Assembly: GCA_945903675.1 (NCBI GenBank)
Contig: CAMDOP010000211.1
Span: forward strand, 1-5,804
DNA: 5,804 bases
Direction: 5' to 3'
From: Crenothrix polyspora
GTDB taxonomy: Bacteria; Pseudomonadota; Gammaproteobacteria; Methylococcales; Methylomonadaceae
Positions 1 to 5,804 of this stretch are shown here, one piece after another. A program made the translations under genes and the position numbers. Below the pieces are notes generated by a model that saw only the letters and a program-made list of their open reading frames with translations, was not told the origin of the DNA and ran no database searches. How positions within the stretch are numbered: the stretch's first letter is position 1; every line of letters starts with the position of its first letter.

Positions 1-746
1 AAGATCGAGGTGCGTGTCAATTTCGCCAAGGCAGCGAATCCGCCATAAGATAAGCACAAGACCGGCAGCACCAAATGCCATAAGCGATCTAGCAAGAAAC
101 CTCGGACAAATCCCGATGCGCCCCAATGTGGTAAAAAAGGCATATCTAAAGCCTCTCGACTACTAATACCTGAGGTTGGGAACCATTGAAAATGCTGCAC
201 ATTAGCGAAAAATCCTAGTAACAATACGCCGGCTAACATGGTGGGGATAGACCATAAGGCCAACATCGACATACCCATGCCGACATCAAATCGGCCGCCT
301 CTGTGCGTTGCTGACTTCATACCCACAAAAATAGCAATCAGATAAGTGACTGGAATGGTGACTAGATTCAATAATAAGGTAATGGGAATACGTTCGATCA
401 GGATATCGGCTACAGGTCGTCCATATTGAAAGCTAGTACCTAAATCCATGCCTTTAGTAAAAGAAAAATCACCTTGGTTACCTTGTTCATCCATAACAAA
501 ACCGACAGGTAGGACATTATTTAACCAATGCAAATATTGCAGCGGTGCGGGCTTGTCCAAGCCATAACGCTTATTGTAATAATTAAGTAAGGCCTGCTTT
601 TCTTGGGGCTTCATATCCATACCACCCACTAAAGTCTGAGCGCTGATGCCACCTGGCGACATAGCCATTACCGTAAAAACTAAAACAGTAATGCCCAACA
701 GCGTGGGGATCATCAGTAATAAACGCCGTAATAAATAAATCAGCAT
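1..746 (-). CDS. Peptide ABC transporter permease, DppB/OppB/YejB type (partial, C-terminus off window)
   Basis: Inner-membrane permease subunit of a peptide/oligopeptide ABC importer; it would form the channel with a second permease and receive substrate from the binding protein encoded just upstream. I translated 248 codons from ATG at 744-746 with no stop before the window edge. Seen: an N-terminal start MLIYLLRRLLLMIPTLLGIT with a first membrane segment (about 9-29), the motif KRYGLDKPAPLQYLHWL (59-75), DLGTSF (101-106), further membrane segments near 121-143 and 158-181, and LPVLCLSYGGFAALAKLTR (227-245), which normally comes just before the EAA loop that contacts the ATPase. That loop is beyond the edge. 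The stretch at about 80-100 looks longer than in minimal DppB proteins. The start lies 12 bp after the binding-protein stop, so the two are almost certainly co-transcribed; no clear Shine-Dalgarno is visible. The exact family member (Yej-like or Dpp/Opp-like) is not settled. Confidence 0.93.
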   Translation of the reverse strand, partial: MLIYLLRRLLLMIPTLLGITVLVFTVMAMSPGGISAQTLVGGMDMKPQEKQALLNYYNKRYGLDKPAPLQYLHWLNNVLPVGFVMDEQGNQGDFSFTKGMDLGTSFQYGRPVADILIERIPITLLLNLVTIPVTYLIAIFVGMKSATHRGGRFDVGMGMSMLALWSIPTMLAGVLLLGFFANVQHFQWFPTSGISSREALDMPFLPHWGASGFVRGFLLDRLWHLVLPVLCLSYGGFAALAKLTRTSI

Positions 747-758
747 AATAGTGACTGC

Positions 759-2612
759 TTATTGGGTATATTTTTGTTGAGCTTTAGGCACATAGTTTTC
801 TAAGGGCAATAAGCCTAGATTCAAACCTAACTTAGTCATTTGTAAATTATGGATACGCTGGTCAACAAATAACAAACTCTTACGGCGCATTAAAAAAGTG
901 TAAGGCTGATCTTCATAAATGATACGTTCCGCTTGCTGCCACAAAGGCAAGCGTTTACTTTCATCAACCGTGCGCCTTGCTTCATCAATCAATTTATCTA
1001 AGGCTGAATTTTTATAGCTGATGTAATTATCGCCATTACTTGCCGCCTGTGTAGAATGAAATATCTGATACAAATCGGTTTCTATGCCGCTAGTCCAACC
1101 TAAGGTAATTGCATCAAAGTCTTTTTTATCGAGGTTTTCTAGCATGACTGGCCATTCTTGAGGAAACGGAATCATCTTGACCCCTGCTCTTGCGTATAAA
1201 TCTTTTAGCAATAGCACCATACGCTTGGTATCTTCATTGGATTCTAAATAGGTTAATTTAAATTCAAAAGCCTGACCCGCCTTGTTTTCTAATACGCCAT
1301 CGTGATTACGATCTTCGAAACCGGCTTCTTTAAGCAAGGCCTTGGCTTTTTCTACATCGAATCGGTAAGCTTGCAAACTATGATCGTGCTGTTTACCAAG
1401 ATGACTAAAAGGACTTAGTGCAGGTTCGGCATAACCCAAAAAAATATTACTGATAATCCGATTAACATCCGTCAGATAAGTCATTGCTAATCTGACGCGC
1501 TTATCAGCAAAGCGCGTAGGCTTAGCTGAGCGATACTCATTCCAACCGATGTAGCTGTAACCCACTACAGGCGGCATATATTCGAAGTTATGACTCTTTT
1601 TTGTGATCTGCCCATCATTCTTTAGCGTTTGATATTCCACAGGACGTGCCGCATAACTATCAATATCACCATTACGGTAAGTGGTTAAGCGAGCACTATC
1701 ATTCTGAATAATTTTCCATAAGATACGATTGTAGGAAGGCTGTACATCTCCCCAATAATAATCATTACGCACTAACTCTATACTGCCTTTATCGGGTGAC
1801 CAACTCTTAGCATCAAGCAATTTATAAGGGCCACTACCTAGCAATATACCCTTAGATTCATTAAATTTTTGTGGCTCTTTTAAATACGATTCATAAAAAT
1901 GCTTAGCTAAAATTGGCATGCTACCTGCCAACGACAAAGCCTCAAAATAGGGTTCTTTAAAAGTAAACACCACTTCGAACTTGCCATTAGCCTGTACCGA
2001 TTTTATTTTCTCCAAATAAGCACGATCACGCGGCGCTTGTATAACTTCCGTCATAATGAAATTAAAAGTAAACACCACATCGTCAGCTGTTAGGGTGATA
2101 CCATCAGAAAAACTCACATCCTCACGCAGTTGAAAACGTATGACTAAACCATCGTCACTGATGCTCCAGTTTTTGGCGATTAAACCTTCCCAATTTAAGG
2201 TATCAGGATTACGGTTAATCAAACTTTCTAATACATAACTTTGCACATTACTTGCATAAGCATCGGTAGATACCAAAGGTGTAATCGTTTTTAAATTCGT
2301 GCCAAAAGCCTCTACACTCCAATCACCTTGGGCATAATCTGCTAGATGAGTTGCATCATTCGCACGCTTAAAAGCTAAAGAAACCTCTTTAGAGGCCGTA
2401 TTTTGTAAGGAGGAATCATTCATCACTGCACCAGAACCCCTAGCCGTGCGTAATTCACGCATATCCTTGGCTTGTTCAGTCATCGCAGTTTCTATCGCCG
2501 TGAGCTTCAACCATTGCCGATCAATCTGATACATAACCAGCAATATCGAGAATATCAGCGTAATAAGTAACGAAAAAAGCAGCCAATCCCAAGTAGTTAA
2601 TTGTTTTTTCAT
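759..2612 (-). CDS. Membrane-anchored peptide ABC transporter substrate-binding protein (SBP_bac_5 family)
   Basis: Periplasmic receptor of the importer whose permease follows; it probably binds peptides, but the ligand cannot be read from the sequence. The 617-residue protein has a hydrophobic segment at about 10-28 after a short MKKQ start, with no lipobox cysteine and no obvious signal peptidase site, so it looks like a signal anchor. A polar, heptad-like stretch (about 31-58, DRQWLKLTAIETAMTEQAKD and onward) suggests a coiled-coil stalk. The binding domain spans about 95-590: SNVQSYVLESL (121-131), LREDVSFSDGITLTADDVVF (162-181), GSGPYKLL (259-266), KRVRLAMTYLTDVNRIISNI (371-390) and a metal-loop-like DRNHDGVLE (434-442) are family hallmarks. 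It is the first gene of its operon, divergent from fabI. Upstream of the ATG I see no good Shine-Dalgarno (the DNA reads as A-rich). The start is chosen because it places the membrane segment at the N-terminus. Family call firm; anchor and stalk inferred. Confidence 0.93.
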   Translation of the reverse strand: MKKQLTTWDWLLFSLLITLIFSILLVMYQIDRQWLKLTAIETAMTEQAKDMRELRTARGSGAVMNDSSLQNTASKEVSLAFKRANDATHLADYAQGDWSVEAFGTNLKTITPLVSTDAYASNVQSYVLESLINRNPDTLNWEGLIAKNWSISDDGLVIRFQLREDVSFSDGITLTADDVVFTFNFIMTEVIQAPRDRAYLEKIKSVQANGKFEVVFTFKEPYFEALSLAGSMPILAKHFYESYLKEPQKFNESKGILLGSGPYKLLDAKSWSPDKGSIELVRNDYYWGDVQPSYNRILWKIIQNDSARLTTYRNGDIDSYAARPVEYQTLKNDGQITKKSHNFEYMPPVVGYSYIGWNEYRSAKPTRFADKRVRLAMTYLTDVNRIISNIFLGYAEPALSPFSHLGKQHDHSLQAYRFDVEKAKALLKEAGFEDRNHDGVLENKAGQAFEFKLTYLESNEDTKRMVLLLKDLYARAGVKMIPFPQEWPVMLENLDKKDFDAITLGWTSGIETDLYQIFHSTQAASNGDNYISYKNSALDKLIDEARRTVDESKRLPLWQQAERIIYEDQPYTFLMRRKSLLFVDQRIHNLQMTKLGLNLGLLPLENYVPKAQQKYTQ

Positions 2613-2778
2613 GATTTTTTGATATTGCTAAAAGATTTAATAATGATCTATTTTCGATACTGCGAGAATAGCACAAAAACGCCCTAGAAATTAAAAGCAC
2701 CCACAAATGTGACTAAAAAACTGGTAAAACAGCCCTGCATTACAATGTCCACTAGCTGTTAAAGCACAGACAAAGTTC

Positions 2779-2807
2779 TGGACTTCATTACAGGGATCAT
2801 AGATACT
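2779..2807 (+). promoter_or_regulatory. Candidate sigma-70-type promoter for fabI (weak match)
   Basis: TGGACT (2779-2784) and GATACT (2802-2807) each match 4 of 6 bases of the -35 and -10 consensus and are 17 bp apart. Transcription would begin about 40 bp before the fabI start. A second possible -10 element, TACAAT (2741-2746), has no acceptable -35 partner. The fabI promoter must lie in this divergent intergenic region or further upstream, but the exact hexamers are a guess. Confidence 0.3.
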
Positions 2808-2837
2808 TGGCCCATTTAATCATCTAACCATTATTAA

Positions 2838-2844
2838 TAAGGAG
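2838..2844 (+). promoter_or_regulatory. Ribosome binding site of fabI
   Basis: TAAGGAG is a strong Shine-Dalgarno sequence 8 bp before the ATG at 2853. It decides the start: the ATG at 2846 is only 1 bp from the motif and opens an 8-codon frame ending in TAA, while the in-frame ATG at 2862 is too far away. The chosen start also gives the conserved MGF N-terminus of FabI. Confidence 0.85.
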
Positions 2845-2852
2845 TATGGTTT

Positions 2853-3641
2853 ATGGGTTTCATGCAGGGTAAAAAAGTATTAATTGTAGGTTTAGCGAGC
2901 AATCGTTCTATTGCTTGGGGTATAGCCCAAGCAATGCATCGCGAAGGCGCTGAATTAGCCTTTACTTTTCAAAATGAAAAGCTGCAAAGTCGCGTTGAAG
3001 AAATGGCTGTACTTTGCAACTCTAAAATAGTGCTTGAATGTGATGTAAGTATTGATGAACATATCGATACCGTATTTTCAAAATTAGCTGAACAATGGGA
3101 TGGCCTAGACGTTATCGTACATTCCGTTGCTTTCGCACCTCGTGATGCGCTTAATGGTGATTATGTTGATGTAACTACTCGCGAGAATTTTAGAATTGCT
3201 CACGATGTCAGCTCGTACAGCTTTACGGCTTTAGCCAAAGCTGGTCGCTCAATGATGCAAGGTCGCAATGGCTCATTATTAACCTTAAGTTATTTAGGTG
3301 CAGAACGTGCTATCCCTAATTACAATGTCATGGGCGTTGCTAAAGCGAGTTTAGAGGCCAATGTACGCTATATGGCAGTAGCCTTAGGTGCAGAAGGTAC
3401 ACGCGTTAATGCTATTTCGGCTGGACCTATTAGAACATTAGCGGCATCAGGCATCAATGACTTTAAGTCTATGCTCAACAAAGCAGCTGATACTTCACCC
3501 TTAAAAAGAAATATTACTATAGAAGAAGTGGGTAACGCTGCTGCATTTATGTGTTCTGATTTGGCGTCTGGTATTACTCGCGAAATCACTTATGTCGATT
3601 GCGGTTATAACATTGCTGGTTTAGCGGCTAGCTCATCGTAA
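2853..3641 (+). CDS. fabI: Enoyl-[acyl-carrier-protein] reductase (NADH), FabI
   Basis: Cytoplasmic short-chain dehydrogenase-type enzyme that catalyses the last, NAD(P)H-dependent step of each fatty acid elongation cycle, reducing trans-2-enoyl-ACP to acyl-ACP. The 262 residues equal the length of E. coli FabI. Seen: nucleotide-binding GLASNRSIAWG (13-23), Gln40 in AFTFQ (the NADH-preferring position in E. coli), CDV (63-65), HSVAFAP (90-96), catalytic Tyr147 and Tyr157 with Lys164 in the FabI spacing Tyr-x6-Lys (E. coli 146/156/163, shifted by one because of an extra residue near 136-140), and SAGPIRTLAASGI (189-201). Odd points: Ala93 where E. coli has the inhibitor-site Gly93, Arg97 instead of Gly, and ITREITYVDCGY (241-252) where ITGE..VDGG is usual. 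It has its own ribosome binding site, is divergent from the peptide transporter operon and convergent with ppiD, and looks monocistronic because a terminator follows 25 bp after the stop. Confidence 0.98.
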   Translation: MGFMQGKKVLIVGLASNRSIAWGIAQAMHREGAELAFTFQNEKLQSRVEEMAVLCNSKIVLECDVSIDEHIDTVFSKLAEQWDGLDVIVHSVAFAPRDALNGDYVDVTTRENFRIAHDVSSYSFTALAKAGRSMMQGRNGSLLTLSYLGAERAIPNYNVMGVAKASLEANVRYMAVALGAEGTRVNAISAGPIRTLAASGINDFKSMLNKAADTSPLKRNITIEEVGNAAAFMCSDLASGITREITYVDCGYNIAGLAASSS

Positions 3642-3660
3642 GCTACTAAATTTACTCATA

Positions 3661-3690
3661 AAAAAAGGGAGCTATAAGCTCCCTTTTTTT
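3661..3690. terminator. Bidirectional intrinsic terminator between fabI and ppiD
   Basis: A perfect 7 bp stem, GGGAGCT (3667-3673) with AGCTCCC (3677-3683), has a tight ATA loop and is flanked by A6 (3661-3666) on the left and T7 (3684-3690) on the right. Read on the plus strand it ends fabI, 25 bp after its stop codon; read on the minus strand it ends ppiD, 20 bp after its stop. The A and T tracts also extend the pairing. Confidence 0.93.
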
Positions 3691-3710
3691 ATTGATCAAA
3701 CCCGAACAAC

Positions 3711-5588
3711 TTATTGAGTTTGAGTTTTAGCGTTAACAGTCACATCTGCTTTTCGTTGCAAACTATTTAATGTTTGATTAAATTCAGTTTGACCAAAAGC
3801 ATTAGCAATATTTTTCTTCGCCAACTCTAGTTGTTTTTTATCATCTTCACCCATGGTACCTAACGTTACTTTGGATAAACTCACAACTAGCCTTTCACCG
3901 TTAGCTAAGACAACATTAAAAATAGACGGTTTATCTACCAGAGGTTTAGGTGCTTTAAAAATAGCATTACTTAGCAATTCAGGAAGTTTGTTTTTCCCAC
4001 GCACTAAGCCTTTTTCTGTCTTAATTGATAGATTGTTTTCTGCAGCTATAGCCTGCATTGATGAGCCGGCACGTAACTTTTCAATTATTTTCTGTACTTT
4101 TTCGTCAGCTTGCAATTGAGCTTTTTGTTTTGTCAATTCTGACACCACATTCTGCTTAACTTCACTCAGTTCACGCTTAGTAGCTGCTTTATGCTCTAAA
4201 AGTCGAACCACAACCAATCGCCCAACGCCTAACTCTACAGGTGCACTATTATTACCCTGTAATACTTCTTCAGAAAATGCTGCACTGCGAATCTTATCTT
4301 CAGCAGCAACACCCTCACCTTTATCTTTAGTAAACAAGGAAGATTTCTTAACAGCGACACCCAGGTTCGTGGCTACTGTTTGCAAACTATCAGGATGCTC
4401 AAAACTCATTTCCGTTAGTTTTTCGCCCGCTTCAAAAAAAGCATTTTCAGCTTGAGATTTTTGATAGGCTTGAATAACATCAGTCTTAATGCTATCAAAG
4501 GGTTTAATACCGCCTGCTACCAGCTCAGTTACTTTAATTAAATGATAACCAAAGGCTGATCTTACTGGATTAGATACCTCACCTAATTTCAGAGTACTAG
4601 CAACATCTTCAAAAGACTTTTCCATGACTCCAACATTAAATAAGCCTAAATCACCGCCGTTTTTAGCTGTCAATTTATCATCAGAAACTTCAGCCGCTAA
4701 GACAGAAAAATCTTTAGTCTGTAGGTCATTTTTAGCTTTTAGAACCTTATCTAAAGCCTCTTTATCAGTGACTTTATCATTAACGGTGAATAAGATATGG
4801 CTTATTTTTCTACGCTCAGGATTAGTAAATAGTTCTTTCTGATCATCATAATAAGCTTTTAATTTATCATCACTCACTACAACTTTTTTAGCTATGTCAT
4901 CGAGTATTAATTCTACGTATTCAACAGCCACTTGCTCTGGCATTTGATAAAGCGCCAGATGTTGCTGATAATAAGTTGAAATTTCTTCATCTGTAGGCTT
5001 TTCTATTGATGATTGTAATGGTAATGGTACAGCTACAAAATCAACATCACGCTGTTGGTTTTGTATTTTAAAAAAAGCTTCAGCATCATATTGAGTAGAA
5101 AAACTACTATCAACAATACTATGCTGAAACTGTTCCATAGTTAGTGCGTTTTTAATTCTACTTACGAATTCACCGGAAGAAATCCGCTGTGAACTCAATA
5201 ATGTTTTATATTGTTTATCACTGAACTTACCATCTACCTGAAAATAAGGTAGCGATTTAATAAATTCGCGTGCTTCTTCATCCGTTATAACTAGTCCTTC
5301 AGCATGTACATATTGCAATAAAACTTCATCTTTTATTAGTTTTTGCAACGCTTGTGTCTTTAAAGTTTGCTCATCAATACTCAGGCCTTGTAGATTCTGA
5401 CTATATTGCTCATAGGCTTTGTTAACATCTCGCTGATAGAAATCTCTATCTCCAACTGACGCAACAGCAGCCTCTTTACCAGTATCCAAATAATTATTAA
5501 TCCCCCATAAAGCAAAGGGAACACAAATTAATGTCAAGATGACCCATGCAAGGGCTCCTTGTGATTTTTCTCTAATTTTTGTCAGCAT
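3711..5588 (-). CDS. ppiD: Periplasmic chaperone / peptidyl-prolyl isomerase-like protein PpiD
   Basis: Inner-membrane-anchored, periplasm-facing folding factor that in E. coli sits near the SecYEG translocon and helps newly exported proteins. The 625 residues match the usual PpiD length (about 620). Seen: a short cytoplasmic start MLTKIREKSQG, one membrane helix (about 12-33) followed by the typical WGINNYL, a SurA-like N-terminal chaperone region (about 40-180) with DEVLLQYVHAEGLVITDEEA (87-106), a parvulin domain (about 258-356) with RKISHILF (260-267), GGDLGLF (311-317) and FGYHLIKV (346-353), and a lysine-rich C-terminal chaperone region to 625. His264 and His349, the parvulin signature histidines, are present, although the parvulin domain of E. 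coli PpiD has little or no isomerase activity, so catalysis should not be assumed. TAGGAA lies 7 bp from the ATG. Upstream are tRNA-Asp and tRNA-Val; in many gammaproteobacteria ppiD follows lon and hupB, which may lie just outside the window. Confidence 0.95.
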   Translation of the reverse strand: MLTKIREKSQGALAWVILTLICVPFALWGINNYLDTGKEAAVASVGDRDFYQRDVNKAYEQYSQNLQGLSIDEQTLKTQALQKLIKDEVLLQYVHAEGLVITDEEAREFIKSLPYFQVDGKFSDKQYKTLLSSQRISSGEFVSRIKNALTMEQFQHSIVDSSFSTQYDAEAFFKIQNQQRDVDFVAVPLPLQSSIEKPTDEEISTYYQQHLALYQMPEQVAVEYVELILDDIAKKVVVSDDKLKAYYDDQKELFTNPERRKISHILFTVNDKVTDKEALDKVLKAKNDLQTKDFSVLAAEVSDDKLTAKNGGDLGLFNVGVMEKSFEDVASTLKLGEVSNPVRSAFGYHLIKVTELVAGGIKPFDSIKTDVIQAYQKSQAENAFFEAGEKLTEMSFEHPDSLQTVATNLGVAVKKSSLFTKDKGEGVAAEDKIRSAAFSEEVLQGNNSAPVELGVGRLVVVRLLEHKAATKRELSEVKQNVVSELTKQKAQLQADEKVQKIIEKLRAGSSMQAIAAENNLSIKTEKGLVRGKNKLPELLSNAIFKAPKPLVDKPSIFNVVLANGERLVVSLSKVTLGTMGEDDKKQLELAKKNIANAFGQTEFNQTLNSLQRKADVTVNAKTQTQ

Positions 5589-5594
5589 AGATCA

Positions 5595-5600
5595 TTCCTA
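5595..5600 (-). promoter_or_regulatory. Ribosome binding site of ppiD
   Basis: On the minus strand TAGGAA, with core AGGA at 5596-5599, lies 7 bp before the ppiD ATG (5586-5588). It supports this start, which also yields the expected short cytoplasmic tail before the membrane helix. Confidence 0.75.
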
Positions 5601-5618
5601 AAGAATCAATTGTTGAGC

Positions 5619-5655
5619 AAAAAAAAACCCCGAACCAACGGCTCAGGGTTTTTTT
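5619..5655 (-). terminator. Intrinsic terminator of the tRNA-Val/tRNA-Asp transcript
   Basis: On the minus strand a 10 bp stem (5640-5649 with 5627-5636, including two G-T wobbles) closes a GTT loop and is followed by a run of nine T residues (5627-5619). It begins about 10 bp after the CCA end of tRNA-Asp. The plus strand also carries a T7 run (5649-5655), so the structure is symmetrical, but no plus-strand gene upstream of it needs it. Confidence 0.9.
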
Positions 5656-5659
5656 AATT

Positions 5660-5736
5660 TGGCGGAGTGGACGGGACTCGAACCCGCGACCACCGGCGTG
5701 ACAGGCCGGTATTCTAACCAACTGAACTACCACTCC
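5660..5736 (-). tRNA. tRNA-Asp (anticodon GTC)
   Basis: The 77 nt minus-strand sequence folds as a full cloverleaf and closely resembles E. coli tRNA-Asp. The 7 bp acceptor stem pairs GGAGTGG with CCACTCC, the discriminator base is G (as expected for Asp), and CCA is encoded (5660-5662). The anticodon stem CCGGC/GCCGG closes the loop CTGTCAC with anticodon GTC at 5700-5702. The T arm is GCGGG-TTCGAGT-CCCGT. It lies 6 bp downstream of tRNA-Val on the same strand, so the two are processed from one transcript. Confidence 0.98.
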
Positions 5737-5742
5737 AAAGTC

Positions 5743-5804
5743 TGGTGGGTGCTGAGGGGTTCGAACCCCCGACCCTCGCCTTGTAAGGGCGATGCTCTCC
5801 CAGC
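5743..5804 (-). tRNA. tRNA-Val (anticodon TAC), partial at window edge
   Basis: 62 nt of the 3' part are visible on the minus strand; the 5' acceptor strand and start of the D arm (about 14 nt) lie past the window end. Seen: D-loop part GCTGGGAGAGC, anticodon stem TCGCC/GGCGA around CTTACAA with anticodon TAC (5783-5785), T arm GGGGG-TTCGAAC-CCCTC, 3' acceptor strand AGCACCC, discriminator A and encoded CCA (5743-5745). It resembles E. coli tRNA-Val(UAC). Confidence 0.95.

Noticed and set aside
2521..2706. 61-residue minus-strand open frame overlapping the start of the binding-protein gene
   Set aside because: It mostly overlaps the 5' end of the binding-protein gene in another frame, has no ribosome binding site I can see and no recognisable protein features.
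2719..2735. Possible FadR operator upstream of fabI
   Set aside because: Only the left half (AACTGGT) matches; the right half required for the palindrome is absent, and no FadR is known for this organism.
2846..2872. Tiny upstream open frame starting at ATG 2846, ending in TAA, overlapping the fabI start
   Set aside because: Its ATG is 1 bp from the Shine-Dalgarno core, too close for initiation, so a leader-peptide role is unlikely.
3368..3589. 73-residue minus-strand open frame inside fabI
   Set aside because: It lies fully antisense within a gene whose identity is certain, and its translation resembles no known family.
3853..4119. 88-residue plus-strand open frame inside ppiD
   Set aside because: Antisense shadow of the ppiD coding frame; no ribosome binding site or independent evidence.
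4624..4842. 72-residue plus-strand open frame inside ppiD
   Set aside because: Antisense shadow over the parvulin-domain coding region; no independent support.
5660..5804. tRNA genes as an integration site for a mobile element
   Set aside because: Both visible tRNA 3' ends are intact and directly followed by a short spacer or terminator; there is no integrase, no repeated tRNA 3' fragment and no foreign gene nearby in the window.

Overview
The window is chromosomal DNA of a Gram-negative bacterium, most likely a gammaproteobacterium. The FabI protein is very close to the Escherichia/Pseudomonas type and has the same length as E. coli FabI. A full-length PpiD periplasmic folding factor is present. 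The two tRNAs encode their CCA ends. The DNA is moderately AT-rich by eye. Some FabI and transporter features remind me of methanotroph-type (Methylococcales) relatives, but the genus cannot be fixed from the sequence alone.

Layout. From 1 to 2612 on the minus strand lies the start of a peptide/oligopeptide ABC importer operon: a substrate-binding protein (759-2612) followed after 12 bp by the first permease (1-746, cut by the window edge). A 240 bp divergent intergenic region (2613-2852) separates it from fabI (2853-3641, plus strand), the enoyl-ACP reductase of fatty acid synthesis. fabI converges on ppiD (3711-5588, minus strand), and a bidirectional intrinsic terminator sits between them. 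Upstream of ppiD on the same strand are a second strong terminator (5619-5655), a tRNA-Asp(GTC) (5660-5736) and the 3' part of a tRNA-Val(TAC) (5743-5804, running off the window).

How it fits together. The genes serve envelope and growth housekeeping: peptide uptake, membrane lipid synthesis, folding of exported proteins, and translation. From memory, Pseudomonas carries a similar order (lon-hupB-ppiD-fabI followed by peptide ABC transporter genes), so this looks like an ancestral gammaproteobacterial neighbourhood and not an accessory island. I see no mobile element, CRISPR array, toxin-antitoxin pair, defence gene or other novel system. The points worth a second look are small: a membrane-anchored binding protein with a probable coiled coil, natural substitutions in FabI at a known inhibitor-site position and in its C-terminal motif, and the very short leader of ppiD behind a strong terminator.
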